A DNA stretch of 64,000 nt from Verrucomicrobiales bacterium (GCA_027488845.1 JAIYBC010000065.1:1-64000); one strand, 5' to 3'; numbered from the stretch's first letter, positions 34,359 through 44,851 are shown. Made by a program: numbers and translations. The notes: a model not told the origin generated them from the letters alone.

Positions 34359-37300
34359 GGGGCGCCCCCTCCTGCAGGGGCCTTGCGGACACCCTTCGAC
34401 GCCCGTTTCGGCTTCGATTCGCCGGCGGACCGCAACAAGGGCAGGAAACGCTCCACCGAGATCCGCTCGAACTCCCGGTCGAATGGATCCTCGCCGAGCC
34501 GCGAGAAGCAGAGCGCGCAGGCCGGATCGCCGCCCTCGCCGCGCATCCGATCGCTTCCGTCCCAGGCCTCGCGGGCCACACGCAACGCCGACTCCCGACG
34601 CCACGCCTCCGGGGCCGCCGGATCCGCCGCCTCGGCGACGACCCCGACGTACGCCAGGCCGCATTCCGGCAACACGGGGACGACCCGGCGCCGTGACTCC
34701 TCCATCAGGTCCATCCAGGCCGCCAACTCGGCCCGCGGGTCCGCGGGAGCCCGCAGCTCCAGCCGTTTCGGCTCGTCCTTCTCGAGGTGGATCCACCGGC
34801 CGACCACCGACGCGGGACCGCCGGGGGTCGCATCGAGGTCCGCGACACGGCACGCCAACACGTCGATCCACAACGCCAAGAGGTCCCGTGCACGCACGCG
34901 GGCCGGACGGTGCCGGAGCGGGCCGCCGGTGGCGTCGACCGAAACCCGGCCCACCAGCATCCGCTCCCCGACGCGGAGACGGAGGACCCTTTCCCGCGGC
35001 TCCCCATCGCCGCGGGCCTCGCCGACCGCCACGGCGAAGCGCCGCATGAGGGACGTCTCCTCCTTCCACGCCAGCATCCCGGTCTCACCCAACGGCAGTT
35101 GGCCGGTCTCCTTCCACGGTGCCGGATCCGGATCCGGACCGCTTGGTCCACCGAGGAAGTGTTCCACCAGTCCCGTCCTCAGACCGTGGCGTCCGAGGCC
35201 CTCCAACGCGAAGGGTTCCCGCACGGCCAGGACCTCGTCGTCCTTCGGAAGCCGCAGGCCCAGCCGGCGCTCCAGGAACCACCGCGCCGGATTGGACGCG
35301 AACGCCTGGAGGTCCTCGAGCAGCACGACATCCGGCTCGGACGTCCCGGTCGCGGTTCCGTTCCCCCGGCCTTCGGCGGCCGGCTCCAGCGGTTCCTCGC
35401 AGAAGCGGGGCGGAAGCCGGCGCGGCCCGGACAGCAGGCGGGCCGCACGGGCCGCACCCGCGGAATGGGTGAACCGGCGCGGGTCGCCGACGAAGTGGTC
35501 CGCGCTCCACGGATGCAGCCGGTGCCGCACCACGAGCCCCTTCGCGACGTCGTCGCCCCAGCGTTCCGCGAGGGTGTCGAGGAGGTCCGCCACCACGACC
35601 GACGGCGGCGCCTCGGTGCCGTCGCGGACCGACAGCCCGGGATGGCTCAGGTACAGCCGCTCGCGGGCCGACAGCACGGTCTCCAGGAACAGGTAACGGT
35701 CGTCCTCGCCGCGCGAGGCGTCGCCCGGCGCCGGGTTCCGCGCCATCAGGTCGAACTCGGGCACCGGACGCCGACGCGGGAAGCTGTCGTCGGAAAGCCC
35801 CAGCACGCACAGCACCCGCGCGGGCACGCTCCGCATGGGTTGGAAGGCGCAGAAGGTCACGCCGCCGGAGAGGAACCCGCCGCCGGTGGACGCGGATTCC
35901 AGGCGCGTCCGCAGCGCCTCGGCCACGACGGCGACCGAGACGGATCCCGTCTGACCGGCCGCCGCCAGTCCACCCAGGGCCTCGCGGACCACGGCGAGGT
36001 CGTCCACCGGGTCCTGCCCGCAGTCGAAGAACGCGCCCAGCGTCCCATGCAGCTCGACCGACCATTCCCCGATGGGACGCGGCGTGTCCCAACGGCGCAG
36101 GCACCCGGTCAACGCCTCGACGAACTCCGCCAGCGCCCCGGCCAGTTCGGCTCGCTGGCCGGACACCGCCGGCATCGGCGCGATCCCCGAAACGAGCAGT
36201 CCGCCGTCCGCAGGGCTTCCACCGGTCTCCATCGCATGCCCGAGCACCAGTCGGTCCACGGCGCGCCGCCACGTGCCGACCGCGTCGTCGCCCAGGCCGG
36301 CGGCGGACCGCGCGGTGGCATCGAGACCCCACCAGGCCGGCGCCGAGCGCATCCACTCCCGAACCGCGCCGAGCTGCTCGGGCGCGATCCCGAACCGCCG
36401 CATCACCGCCGGTTCCTCCAGGAGCGTCAGCACCGGTTCCGACTCGAGCCGGGAGCCGTGGAGGCCGAGCAGGCCGAGGAACGCCCCGGCGATCCGGGAC
36501 GCCGAGCGCCGCGACCGGTCGGACACCGACCACGGGATGCGCGGACCTCCCGCGGACTCCGCGCCGAAGACCGCCGGCAGCAGCGGCGCGTAGTCCTCGA
36601 TGCGCGGCGTCAGGACGAGGACCTCCCGCGGCTCGACGCCTTCCCCGAACCAAACCAGCAGGTGCTCGCGGAGGACCTGCAGCTCGCGGAGCGGGCCGTG
36701 CGTGACATGCACCTGGATCGAGGCGGACGGCGACGGCTCCTCCGCGGTGCCGCCGGGGACCTCGCCCGGTTCCGGGAAACGCAGCAGCCCGCGCTGGAGG
36801 TCTGCCAGCATCGATGCGCCGGACGGTTCCTCGAAGGCCGACTCCCCTCCCGGGTTCCAGTCGAAGTCCAGGATCCGACGCTGGAACTCCCGCCCCGGAC
36901 GTCCCCAGGCACGCAGCAACCGATGGCCGCGTTCCGCCTCGAGGCCTTCGTCCGCACCGCCGCCCATGGCCAGTTCACGCCGGGTCGGGATCTCGCCCCA
37001 GTAGTCGGCGCAGGGTTCCAGGCGGTGGAAGTCGACCTCGATGGAACCCGCCAAGGCGTCGAGCAACGCGAGGTGGAACGGCGAGAGCGTCGATATCCCA
37101 AACACCGCGAGCCGCCGGGGCAACCCCGTCAGGCGAATTCCAGGCTCCCGCAGGCGCCGGAGGATCTCCCGTCCCAACCGGGCGGGATGCCACGGCCTCC
37201 GGTCCCCGCAGAGGCGTCGCCAGAGCGCGGCCTGCCATACGGCATCCGGCCCGGTCGGCAACGGGGGACCCGATTCCACGGCCGCGGCGCCGTCCTCCCA

Positions 37301-37759
37301 CGCCAGCAGCCAGCCCGGGCGGTAGACGAGGTAGTCGTCGAAGAGACGCGCCACGCGGTCGGCGAGCTGGAACCGGCGGAGACCGGAGGGATCCTCGGCG
37401 AGGTAGCCCTGCACGGGACCCCACGGGAAGCCGCCCTCGAGCATCACGGCGTCCAGTTCGGCGAGGATCCGCCAGACGAGATGCTCCGGTTCGAAGGTGC
37501 GGTCGGCCGGGGCGTCGGGCACCACGGCGGCCGCCACCTCGTTGAGGAGGTGCCGCGGAAACGGGAACCGGCAGCCGAACGAGACGCCATTGCGGTCGGC
37601 GAGGCGCTGTTCCAGCCACGTCGCCATGCCGCGGCTCTGGACGACGATCACCTCGCCCTCGAGCGGATCGTCCACCCCCGACGCCAACCGCTCCGCCAGG
37701 AGGTCCGCCAACCGCTCCAGGCGGTTGCCGGCGACAAACTGGACGGGACGTTCAGCCAT
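34355..37759 (-). CDS. recC: Exodeoxyribonuclease V gamma subunit (RecC)
   Basis: 1134 residues from the ATG at 37759; the open frame further upstream has no family features. The N-terminus has the RecC pattern: VIVVQSRGMATWLEQRLADRNGV, FPFPRHLLNEV and ARLFDDYLVYRPGWL. Later segments such as IPWSVSDRS and GVTFCAFQPMRSVPARVLCVLGLSDDSFPR are typical of RecC, which recognises Chi and holds RecB and RecD together. The protein has no helicase motifs, as expected. It is the first gene of the recC-recB operon. Its start faces a divergent small gene at 37893. Confidence 0.95.
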   Translation of the reverse strand: MAERPVQFVAGNRLERLADLLAERLASGVDDPLEGEVIVVQSRGMATWLEQRLADRNGVSFGCRFPFPRHLLNEVAAAVVPDAPADRTFEPEHLVWRILAELDAVMLEGGFPWGPVQGYLAEDPSGLRRFQLADRVARLFDDYLVYRPGWLLAWEDGAAAVESGPPLPTGPDAVWQAALWRRLCGDRRPWHPARLGREILRRLREPGIRLTGLPRRLAVFGISTLSPFHLALLDALAGSIEVDFHRLEPCADYWGEIPTRRELAMGGGADEGLEAERGHRLLRAWGRPGREFQRRILDFDWNPGGESAFEEPSGASMLADLQRGLLRFPEPGEVPGGTAEEPSPSASIQVHVTHGPLRELQVLREHLLVWFGEGVEPREVLVLTPRIEDYAPLLPAVFGAESAGGPRIPWSVSDRSRRSASRIAGAFLGLLGLHGSRLESEPVLTLLEEPAVMRRFGIAPEQLGAVREWMRSAPAWWGLDATARSAAGLGDDAVGTWRRAVDRLVLGHAMETGGSPADGGLLVSGIAPMPAVSGQRAELAGALAEFVEALTGCLRRWDTPRPIGEWSVELHGTLGAFFDCGQDPVDDLAVVREALGGLAAAGQTGSVSVAVVAEALRTRLESASTGGGFLSGGVTFCAFQPMRSVPARVLCVLGLSDDSFPRRRPVPEFDLMARNPAPGDASRGEDDRYLFLETVLSARERLYLSHPGLSVRDGTEAPPSVVVADLLDTLAERWGDDVAKGLVVRHRLHPWSADHFVGDPRRFTHSAGAARAARLLSGPRRLPPRFCEEPLEPAAEGRGNGTATGTSEPDVVLLEDLQAFASNPARWFLERRLGLRLPKDDEVLAVREPFALEGLGRHGLRTGLVEHFLGGPSGPDPDPAPWKETGQLPLGETGMLAWKEETSLMRRFAVAVGEARGDGEPRERVLRLRVGERMLVGRVSVDATGGPLRHRPARVRARDLLALWIDVLACRVADLDATPGGPASVVGRWIHLEKDEPKRLELRAPADPRAELAAWMDLMEESRRRVVPVLPECGLAYVGVVAEAADPAAPEAWRRESALRVAREAWDGSDRMRGEGGDPACALCFSRLGEDPFDREFERISVERFLPLLRSAGESKPKRASKGVRKAPAGGGAP

Positions 37760-37892
37760 GCGAGGCGCCCCTTCTAGTCCGACGAAGCCTTCCGGGCCAG
37801 CCCGCTGCCACGGACGGCTGCCGACGGGACCCGGATCTCCATCGGATGCGGGTTGAAATCCTGGGCCGTTGCCGGTTGCCTTCTCCATTCCC

Positions 37893-38321
37893 ATGGGTTT
37901 CTTCGACATCGTGTTTGGACGTCCGCGCACACCGGAATCGCCGGAACGCAACGATCCTGAGTTCGGCATCGGCGTCTACGAGGAAGGCTGCTGGACCTTC
38001 ATGACCGAAGGCCCGGAAAACGGCCTCATCGTGATGGTGGAGGGACCCGTCGACGGACCGGGCCCCGCCCAGCGCCGCCTCTTCCGCAAGCTGATGGCCG
38101 ACCTGGCCACGCTCGAGGCCAAGGGCCGTCAACGGATCCTGTCGGAAGCCGGTCCCGAAACCACGCTCCCGCCCCTGCACGCCGCCGTGCTCCGGCTCGG
38201 CTCGGAGAAGCTCTCGTCGCGGGACGAATTCCAACTCGAACTGACCGACTCGCAGTCGATGGTCCTGCATCGCATCCGCTTCGTGGAAGGTGTTCCGGTC
38301 GACTGCGGGATCGTCGACTGA
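37893..38321 (+). CDS. Hypothetical protein, 142 residues
   Basis: The ATG at 37893 (MGFFDIVFGRP) is preferred over one at 37869. I do not recognise a family. The protein is soluble, acidic and without repeats, with a beta-rich start (GIGVYEEGCWTFMTEGPENGLIVMVEG) and an amphipathic helix in the middle. The opening MGFFDIVFG resembles small cytoplasmic PVC proteins that begin with MGFF or MGLF, but that is not a family assignment. It is followed after 24 bp by the VOC gene on the same strand, so the two may be cotranscribed. Confidence 0.65.
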   Translation: MGFFDIVFGRPRTPESPERNDPEFGIGVYEEGCWTFMTEGPENGLIVMVEGPVDGPGPAQRRLFRKLMADLATLEAKGRQRILSEAGPETTLPPLHAAVLRLGSEKLSSRDEFQLELTDSQSMVLHRIRFVEGVPVDCGIVD

Positions 38322-38345
38322 CGTCCCACAGGGCAGGAATTGGCC

Positions 38346-38747
38346 ATGGACCTGCGACGCATCCACCACGCGGCGATCATCTGCTCGGACTACGAGGTCT
38401 CGCGGCGGTTCTACGTCGACCTGCTCGGACTCCGGGTCGTGGCCGAGAACCACCGCGTCGCACGCCGGTCCCACAAGCTCGACCTGGAACTTCCCGACGG
38501 TTCCCGCATCGAGCTCTTCTCGTTTCCCGACCCGCCCGCCCGTCCTTCCTGGCCCGAGGCCCGGGGCCTGCGCCACCTGGCCTTCGAGGTGGACGACATC
38601 CCATCCGCGAAGGTGGAACTGGAGGCCCAGGGGATCGCCGTCGAACCGATCCGCATCGATGAGCACACGGGGCGCCGCTTCACCTTCTTCGCCGACCCGG
38701 ACGGACTGCCGCTGGAGCTCTACGAGTCCGCAGCGGAAGGCCGCTGA
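38346..38747 (+). CDS. YaeR/GloA2-like VOC-family protein
   Basis: 133 residues, one glyoxalase-fold domain. The start at 38346 (MDLRRIHHAAIICSDYEVS) is supported by AGGGCAGGA 9-17 bp upstream. The conserved metal-ligand positions of the group are visible: the H of IHHAAI, the E of RIELFSFP, the H of LRHLAFEVDD and the E of LPLELYE. These small proteins resemble lactoylglutathione lyases but E. coli YaeR has no proven activity. Probably cotranscribed with the hypothetical gene before it. Confidence 0.88.
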   Translation: MDLRRIHHAAIICSDYEVSRRFYVDLLGLRVVAENHRVARRSHKLDLELPDGSRIELFSFPDPPARPSWPEARGLRHLAFEVDDIPSAKVELEAQGIAVEPIRIDEHTGRRFTFFADPDGLPLELYESAAEGR

Positions 38748-38811
38748 AGCCGACCGCCGGATGGGGTTGCCGATGCGGCTTCGCCTGCCGATCCGCTCCG
38801 TTTCGTTCCGT

Positions 38812-40125
38812 TCAGGACGCCGGCTCCGCCGACTTGCGGAAGAGGCGCGGCAGGAAACGGCGCAGCGCGAGGGCGGATCCGGTCCAGACCAGGACCACGC
38901 CGCCGACGCATCCGAGGAAGGCGACGGCCTGGCCGAGGATGCCGCCGGCCTCGCCGGTGTGGATCCGTTGGTTCATGGCGCGCAGCCGCGATCTCCAACC
39001 GCCCGTCGCCGGCGTCTCGGCCAGGCGCTGCCCGGTGTAGGGGTCGAGGCGCCAGGTGTCGTCGGGCAACAGCGCGGAACCGGAAGAACGGACGTTCGCA
39101 ATCACGGCACGGCCCGCTCCACCGCCACCACCAACACCGCCTCCGCCTCCGGGGCCGCGCTCGGCCTCCCGCTCCCTTCCGGGACCGCCCTCGCGACCAC
39201 CCCGCCCACCGCGCTCCCCGCGTTCGCGACCGCCGCCGAGGCGGAGCGTGATCTCCCGCCAGCCCGGCGCCGCCCGTTGGACCGACTCCAGCAGGCCCTG
39301 GGGTGCGAGCGGACGGGCTCCTTCGGAGGGCGGCGCCACGACATCGCCGCCCGGACCTTCCCGGCGCGGGGCCGCGCCGCCGTAGAGGACGTCGCCGAAC
39401 CCGCGGAACGCGATCGACATCCCCGTGAGCGCCATGATCGCGATGGGGACGGCGCACCACACCCCGACCGCGTTGTGCCAGTTCCAGTCACGGGCCTTCG
39501 ACCCGAGGCCCCATCTCGGCCAAAGCACCGCACGGAACGCCGTCCAGGTGAGGCGCCGGGGGAACCAGAGGAAAAGGCCCGAGAGGCTGAGCACGAGGAA
39601 CACCGATGCGGAGGCACCCATCACCGTCGAGGTGATCCGGCGCGGCGTCCATCCGGCCGGCCGGTCCGGGCCGCCTTCACGGGATCCGCCGCCGGGTGCG
39701 CCTTCCTGCCGCGGCGGGTCCTCGGCGCCGAGCCAACGGTGGCAGTTCTCCATCCAGCGCATCGCGGCCCGGACACGGCCGGCCGGCAGTTCCACCAGGT
39801 CCCCCCGATACGGGTCCACGGCGATCCGGCGCATGCGTTCCAGCTCGACCACCCATGGACGTGCCGGATCCGCGGACACCGTGACGGACTGCGGCCGCAC
39901 ACCCGGATGGGCCTCGGCCACCTTCGCCAACAGCACCTCCAACGGCCGGGGCTTCGCATCCGCGGTCCCCGGGGCCGAAAGCGGCGCCGGCGATTCGTCC
40001 CAGGCGATCCATTGGCGACGGAAGGCCATGGAGGCGCCGGTGATCACGGTGATGAGGATGAGTCCGCCTGCCAGGAGGCCGAGGACGAGGTGCGCCCAGA
40101 ACAGGACGCGTCGGATCGGGTTCAT
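38812..40125 (-). CDS. PepSY-associated membrane protein of iron uptake type
   Basis: 437 residues with four hydrophobic segments (about 10-32, 165-187, 225-245 and 400-420). The opening RRVLFWAHLVLGLLAGGLILI and the LEVLLAKVAEAHPGV segment match the PepSY-TM family, whose members sit with siderophore receptors and reduce ferric-siderophore or support uptake. PepSY-type segments recur before the last helix (DDTWRLDPYTGQRLA). A Gly/Arg/Glu-rich run (about 298-340) interrupts the periplasmic domain. The gene follows piuC after 7 bp, in an operon with the TonB-dependent receptor. Confidence 0.88.
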   Translation of the reverse strand: MNPIRRVLFWAHLVLGLLAGGLILITVITGASMAFRRQWIAWDESPAPLSAPGTADAKPRPLEVLLAKVAEAHPGVRPQSVTVSADPARPWVVELERMRRIAVDPYRGDLVELPAGRVRAAMRWMENCHRWLGAEDPPRQEGAPGGGSREGGPDRPAGWTPRRITSTVMGASASVFLVLSLSGLFLWFPRRLTWTAFRAVLWPRWGLGSKARDWNWHNAVGVWCAVPIAIMALTGMSIAFRGFGDVLYGGAAPRREGPGGDVVAPPSEGARPLAPQGLLESVQRAAPGWREITLRLGGGRERGERGGRGGREGGPGREREAERGPGGGGGVGGGGGAGRAVIANVRSSGSALLPDDTWRLDPYTGQRLAETPATGGWRSRLRAMNQRIHTGEAGGILGQAVAFLGCVGGVVLVWTGSALALRRFLPRLFRKSAEPAS

Positions 40126-40132
40126 GCGGCGT

Positions 40133-40810
40133 TCAGAGTTCGGCCCAGGTGCGGATCAGGTTGTGATAGACGCCGGTCAACTGGACCACCGAGGGGTGTC
40201 CGGGCTGTTCGGCGCCGAGGCGTTGGATGGCGATGTCCATGTCGAAGAGCATTGCGCGGTGGTGGTTGTCGCGGACGAGGCTTTGCAGCCAGAAGAATGA
40301 ACAGAGACGGGCCCCGCGGGTTACGGGGGTCACGTGATGCAGGCTGGTGGAGGGATAGAGGATCATCGAGCCGGCGGGCAGCTTCACCGACTTGGCGCCG
40401 TAGGTGTCCTCGATCACCAGTTCGCCGCCGTCGTATTCCTCCGGTCCGGCGAGGAAGAGCGTGCACGAGAGATCGGTCCGGAGCCGTGTCCCGTCCGGCA
40501 GTTGTCGGATCGAACCGTCCACGTGCGTCCCGAACTGCTGTCCGCCGGCATAGCGGTTGAACATCGGGGGCAGGATCCGGTGCGGAAGGGCCGCGGCGAT
40601 GAACAGCGGGTTGCGGCCGAGGGCGCGCAGGATCGTCGGGCCGGCCTCCTGCGCGGCGGGATGCCCGGCCGGGATCTGCTGGTTGTCCTTCACCCGCGCG
40701 CCCTGGTGGCCGGCGGTGATCCGTCCGTCCGCCCACTCGGCGGACTCGACGCGTCTCCGCACCTGGGCCAGTTCGTCGGCGGTGAGCACCTCTGGAATCT
40801 CGAGGATCAT
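40133..40810 (-). CDS. piuC: PiuC-type Fe(II)/2-oxoglutarate dioxygenase
   Basis: 225 residues. Iron ligands H96 and D98 sit in [10 protein letters not shown] and the distal histidine H159 in [11 protein letters not shown], with the 2-oxoglutarate arginine following in RGAR (166-168). The rest matches PKHD-type hydroxylases (YbiX/PiuC) with [11 protein letters not shown] and [24 protein letters not shown]. Members are iron-regulated neighbours of siderophore receptors and their substrate is not known. Here it lies 19 bp downstream of the receptor gene and 7 bp upstream of the PepSY gene. Confidence 0.93.
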   Translation of the reverse strand: MILEIPEVLTADELAQVRRRVESAEWADGRITAGHQGARVKDNQQIPAGHPAAQEAGPTILRALGRNPLFIAAALPHRILPPMFNRYAGGQQFGTHVDGSIRQLPDGTRLRTDLSCTLFLAGPEEYDGGELVIEDTYGAKSVKLPAGSMILYPSTSLHHVTPVTRGARLCSFFWLQSLVRDNHHRAMLFDMDIAIQRLGAEQPGHPSVVQLTGVYHNLIRTWAEL

Positions 40811-40829
40811 GGATGGAGGAGGTCGGAGG

Positions 40830-43115
40830 TCAGAAGGCGAGGTTGGCGGTGAGGAGGAACGAGCGCGGTGTGCCGCGGTAGTAGCGGCCGCCGTTGTTGT
40901 TCAGGCGGAAGTAGAACTCGTCGGCCACGTTGTACACGTTGAGACGGACGTTGAGATTCCGGCTGAACTCGTAGGTGGCCATCGTGTTGAACACCCAGTA
41001 GCCCTGGGCCTCGGGAAGCGCGGTGGACGACGCGGGAACCGGCGCGCCCGAGGTGCTGCGCAGCACGGAGTCGGAGTAGTTCATCCCGCCGCCCAACGTC
41101 AGGCCGAACGGGAAACGGAAGGTGGTCCAGAGGTTCGCCGAGACCCGCGGCGTGAACCGCAGGACCGCGCCGTTGTTGGCCGTGCCCGAGGTGCCGCTCG
41201 GGGCGGTGAAGCGGCTGTCGATGTAGCCGACGCCGCCGAACACGGTCCACGCGTCGGTGACGCGGCCCGAGACGTTGAACTCGACGCCCTCGACGACGTT
41301 CTCCTGGTCCTGGACCAGCTCCAGGGTGTTGAGGTCCTGGGTGAGGTTGTTGCGGTTTTCGGAGCGGTAGAACGAGAGCCCGGTGCCAAGTCGCCGTCCG
41401 AACAGCTCCCACTTCACGCCCGCCTCGTAGTTCCGGTTCTCCACCGGATCGAACAGGGCGGCGTTGTTCAGGCTGTTCGTCGCCGAGCTCAGCGTGAAGG
41501 CGGTGCCCGGAGGCACGAGGGAGTTCGCCATCGCCACGTAGAGGCTTCCCGCCTCCGCCGGCTTGAAGACCAGTCCGGTCTTCCAGCTGAGCATCGTCCC
41601 GCCCGCGGAAAGCGCCGTCGGCGTCCGGGCCGCAGGGTCGGCCGATCCCGCCAGCGTCTCCGACTCCACCGAGTAGCCCTCGAAACGCAGGCTGCCGTTC
41701 AGCAGGAACCGTCTCCCCAGCTTCACGGTGTCGAAGACGTAGCCCGCGGCCGTGTCCAACGTGCCGTCGGAAAAGGGTCCGTTCGCCGCCTGGAACGGGA
41801 CCTGGGCCGCGGTCGACAACCGGTACGGATCCGGGTCCGTGATCGACGTGCCCGGGCCGTTCACCGCGGTCCACGTGGGCACTTCCTGGAACTCGCGGCT
41901 GAAGTCGGCGCCGGCGACGAGCGCATGCTCCACCGGCCCCGTGTCGAACTTCGCCGAGGCGCTGAGCTGGTCCGACAGGATCGAGTTCGAGGCCTGGCTG
42001 CGGATGCGCCGCGGGGTGGCGACACCGGTCGCCGGGTTGTACATCGCGGCGCCGCCGTTCTGGAAATAGGTGGTCAGCGCGTCCCGGTCGGTGCGGTTCC
42101 AGGTGAACTGGTTCCGCAGCGTCAGCCCTTCCGAGACGTCGTGTTCCAAACGCAGCTGCGCGGTCCGCTGACGGACCTTCTCGAAGTCCTCACGCGCGAG
42201 GCCGTACCAGTTGTCCTGGTCCACCGCCGGCGTCGGAGGGGTGGTGGGGATCGCCCCCGGCAACGCGGCCACGGGCAGGCCGGAGTCCGGGATGTTGTCC
42301 TGGTCGCCGAACGAGCCCTGCAGGATCACGCGGGTCGGGGTGCCCAATCCCAACGCCACCGAGGGCGACGCGCCCCACGAGCGGTTCCGCAGGTGGTCCC
42401 GGCCCGGAACGCCGCCTTCCTGGAGAAGCCCGTTCAGACGGAACGCGGTTCCCTGCAGCCAACCTCCCTTGGAACCCAGCGGCAGGGCGCGGTTCAGGTC
42501 GCCCGTGAAACGCTTCTGCTCCGCCGTCCCGTAGGCGACCGAGGCATCGAGGAAGTCCTCACGCCGCGGCGCCTTGGTGACCATGTTCACGTAGCCCGAA
42601 CTCCCACCGCGCCCGGTGTCGGCCCCGGCCGGACCCTTCGCGATCTCCACCTGCTCCAGGTTGTACGTGTCGCGCGAGACCGCGCCGAGGTTCCGGACGC
42701 CGTCCACGAACAGCGATCCCGTGGCGTCGAAGCCGCGCAGGAAGAACGAGTCGCCCGAGGCGACGTTGCCGCCCTCGCCCGCCGCGAAGGTGATGCCGGG
42801 GGTGTTCCTCAGCACGTCGCCGAGGTTCATCGCCCCCTGCTGCGCGTACACCTCGTGCGGCACCACCACGAGCGTCTGCGGCGTGTCCAACACCGGCTGC
42901 ACGAACTTCGGCGAGGACATCCGCGGCGACGCCGACGCGGTGACCACCGTGCGCCCGAGCGACGTCGGAGCATTGGTCGACGAGGAGTCCGGGGAACCGA
43001 CCGGCTCCGTGGCCGCGTCGGCGACGAGGCCGCCCGAGACCAGCGCGGCGGTGAGACGGAAGGCGTGGCCCCGGAGCGAGGCCACCGGGGTTCGGAAACG
43101 GGAGTCGAGGTACAT
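40830..43115 (-). CDS. TonB-dependent siderophore receptor
   Basis: 761 residues from the ATG at 43115 ([10 protein letters not shown]), followed by a signal peptide ([16 protein letters not shown]). The plug domain (about 60-175) has [28 protein letters not shown] and [18 protein letters not shown], typical of Fiu/FhuE/PiuA-like siderophore receptors. The remaining sequence is a 22-strand barrel ending [11 protein letters not shown] and [11 protein letters not shown], with the terminal Phe recognised by the BAM machine. Import of a ferric siderophore, energised by TonB, is the expected role. It is the first gene of a three-gene operon with piuC and PepSY. I saw no Fur-box match in the 214 bp upstream, but the site may be diverged. 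Confidence 0.93.
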   Translation of the reverse strand: MYLDSRFRTPVASLRGHAFRLTAALVSGGLVADAATEPVGSPDSSSTNAPTSLGRTVVTASASPRMSSPKFVQPVLDTPQTLVVVPHEVYAQQGAMNLGDVLRNTPGITFAAGEGGNVASGDSFFLRGFDATGSLFVDGVRNLGAVSRDTYNLEQVEIAKGPAGADTGRGGSSGYVNMVTKAPRREDFLDASVAYGTAEQKRFTGDLNRALPLGSKGGWLQGTAFRLNGLLQEGGVPGRDHLRNRSWGASPSVALGLGTPTRVILQGSFGDQDNIPDSGLPVAALPGAIPTTPPTPAVDQDNWYGLAREDFEKVRQRTAQLRLEHDVSEGLTLRNQFTWNRTDRDALTTYFQNGGAAMYNPATGVATPRRIRSQASNSILSDQLSASAKFDTGPVEHALVAGADFSREFQEVPTWTAVNGPGTSITDPDPYRLSTAAQVPFQAANGPFSDGTLDTAAGYVFDTVKLGRRFLLNGSLRFEGYSVESETLAGSADPAARTPTALSAGGTMLSWKTGLVFKPAEAGSLYVAMANSLVPPGTAFTLSSATNSLNNAALFDPVENRNYEAGVKWELFGRRLGTGLSFYRSENRNNLTQDLNTLELVQDQENVVEGVEFNVSGRVTDAWTVFGGVGYIDSRFTAPSGTSGTANNGAVLRFTPRVSANLWTTFRFPFGLTLGGGMNYSDSVLRSTSGAPVPASSTALPEAQGYWVFNTMATYEFSRNLNVRLNVYNVADEFYFRLNNNGGRYYRGTPRSFLLTANLAF

Positions 43116-43329
43116 CGTCGTGGTTCGTGGTGTCGCGGGGCACGCCCCGGACGACGGCGCAGTGGATACCGGCTGCGACACGGCGCCGCTCCCGACCGCT
43201 TGCGGATTCCTGCCGGCGCCTTGCGATGGGCCGGATCGGCCGCGTCCGGCCCCGGCGTGGCACCGCTTCACGGCCTCCGCCCCGGGACCGCTGTTCCATT
43301 TTCCGCAGGGAGCCGTTCTCATTCCGCCC

Positions 43330-44844
43330 GTGACCACCGCCCGATTCGTCCTCGCCGCCGCGCTGACCCTGGGACTGCTTGAGGCGGCCGACCGACCGCA
43401 GTACGGCGAGGCGTGGTCGCGCAACATGACCTCGTCGGAACACGGTCTGCCGGCGGACTTCGACCCCGTCACGCGACGCGGGATCCGGTGGTCCGTCCCG
43501 CTCGGGGCGCCCGGGTCCGAATCCCATTCCACGCCGGTCGTGTCCGGTGGACGCGTCTACATCGGGACCAACAACGAGGCCCCGCGCGACCCGCGGAGGA
43601 CCGGCGACCGCGGGATCTTCCTGTGCCTTTCCGAGAAGACCGGCGAGCTGCTCTGGCAGCTGGTGGTGCCGAAGCGGGAGGAGGACATCTACCACGACTG
43701 GCCGAAGACCGGCATGAGTTCGCCGGGGACCGTCGAGGGTGACCGCGTCTACCTGGTGGACAACCGCGGCGTGGTGCTGTGCCTCGACGCCAAGGGCCTC
43801 GCCGACGGCAACCAGGGCGTCACCAACGAGTCGGCCTACTGCACGCCGAAGACCACCAACGGGGTCCCGGCCATGCCGGAGATCCCGCTCGGGCCGCTCG
43901 ACGCCGACATCCTCTGGTCCTTCGACCTGACCCGCGAGGTGGGCATCTGGTCCCACGACGCCGCGCACAGCTCGATCCTCGTGGACGGCGACCACCTCTA
44001 CCTCAACACCGGCAACGGCGTGGACAACACCCACCGCCGCATCCGGCGTCCCGACGCCCCGAGCCTGGTGGTGCTCGACAAGCGCACCGGACGCCTGTTG
44101 GCGCAGGACGGACTCGGCATCGGGCCACGCATCTTCCACTGCACCTGGTCCTCGCCCGCGATGGCCCGGATCGACGGCCGGCGGCGGATCGTCTTCGCCG
44201 GCGGCGACGGCGTGCTCTACGGATTCGAGCCGTTCAAGGCACGGCGCGGTGCCACGGGCGTCGCGCGGCTCGATGAGGTCTGGCGCTTCGACTTCGATCC
44301 CGAGGCGCCGAAGTCGGACGTGGCCTCGTACCTCAACAACCGGCGCACCAGCCCGAGCAACATCTACGGCATGCCGGTCGTCGACGGCGACCGCATCTAC
44401 GTGGCCGGCGGCGGCGACTGGTTCTGGGGCAAGAACGAGGCCTGGGTGAAGTGCCTGCGCGCCGGCGGCAAGGGCGACACCACCGCGACCTCCCTCGTCT
44501 GGTCGCACCCCATCGGCCGACACACCATGAGCACGCCGGCGGTCGCCGGAGGGATGGTCTTCGCCGCGGATTCCATGCGGACCTTCCACTGCATCGACGC
44601 CGCCACGGGCGAGGGACTCTGGACCCACGAGCTGGACGGCGAGGTCTGGGCCTCGGCGTTGGTCGCCGACGGCAAGGTCTACATCGGCACCCGGCGCGGC
44701 GGGTTCTACGTGTTCGCCCTGTCGAAGGAGAAGCGGCTTCTGGGACAGGTCCGACTCGACGCCCCGATCAGCGCCACCCCGGTGGCCGCGAACCGGGTGC
44801 TCTACGTCGGCACCGGCCGCACCCTGTACGCCGTGGCGAAGTAG
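43330..44844 (+). CDS. Secreted PQQ-like beta-propeller protein
   Basis: 504 residues from a GTG at 43330, chosen because it puts a signal peptide (TTARFVLAAALTLGLLEA) at the N-terminus; an ATG at 43426 would lack it. PQQ-like blades are visible: SHSTPVVSGGRVYIGTNN, SEKTGELLWQL, VDGDHLYLNTGNG, MSTPAVAGGMVFAADS and DAATGEGLWTHELDGEVWAS. The last blades carry the AxDxxTGxxxW-like pattern. PVC bacteria encode many such exported propellers; no alcohol dehydrogenase domain or PQQ site is seen. Divergent from the siderophore receptor gene. A heptamer array follows its stop. Confidence 0.88.
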   Translation: MTTARFVLAAALTLGLLEAADRPQYGEAWSRNMTSSEHGLPADFDPVTRRGIRWSVPLGAPGSESHSTPVVSGGRVYIGTNNEAPRDPRRTGDRGIFLCLSEKTGELLWQLVVPKREEDIYHDWPKTGMSSPGTVEGDRVYLVDNRGVVLCLDAKGLADGNQGVTNESAYCTPKTTNGVPAMPEIPLGPLDADILWSFDLTREVGIWSHDAAHSSILVDGDHLYLNTGNGVDNTHRRIRRPDAPSLVVLDKRTGRLLAQDGLGIGPRIFHCTWSSPAMARIDGRRRIVFAGGDGVLYGFEPFKARRGATGVARLDEVWRFDFDPEAPKSDVASYLNNRRTSPSNIYGMPVVDGDRIYVAGGGDWFWGKNEAWVKCLRAGGKGDTTATSLVWSHPIGRHTMSTPAVAGGMVFAADSMRTFHCIDAATGEGLWTHELDGEVWASALVADGKVYIGTRRGGFYVFALSKEKRLLGQVRLDAPISATPVAANRVLYVGTGRTLYAVAK

Positions 44845-44851
44845 CTTCGGG

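Noticed and set aside
34787-37777. Open frame of 996 codons on the plus strand
   Set aside because: Antisense to recC; Arg/Gly/Pro-rich shadow.
43116-43329. Fur box before the siderophore receptor
   Set aside because: No stretch resembling GATAATGATAATCATTATC was seen; iron control remains likely from family knowledge but is not shown.
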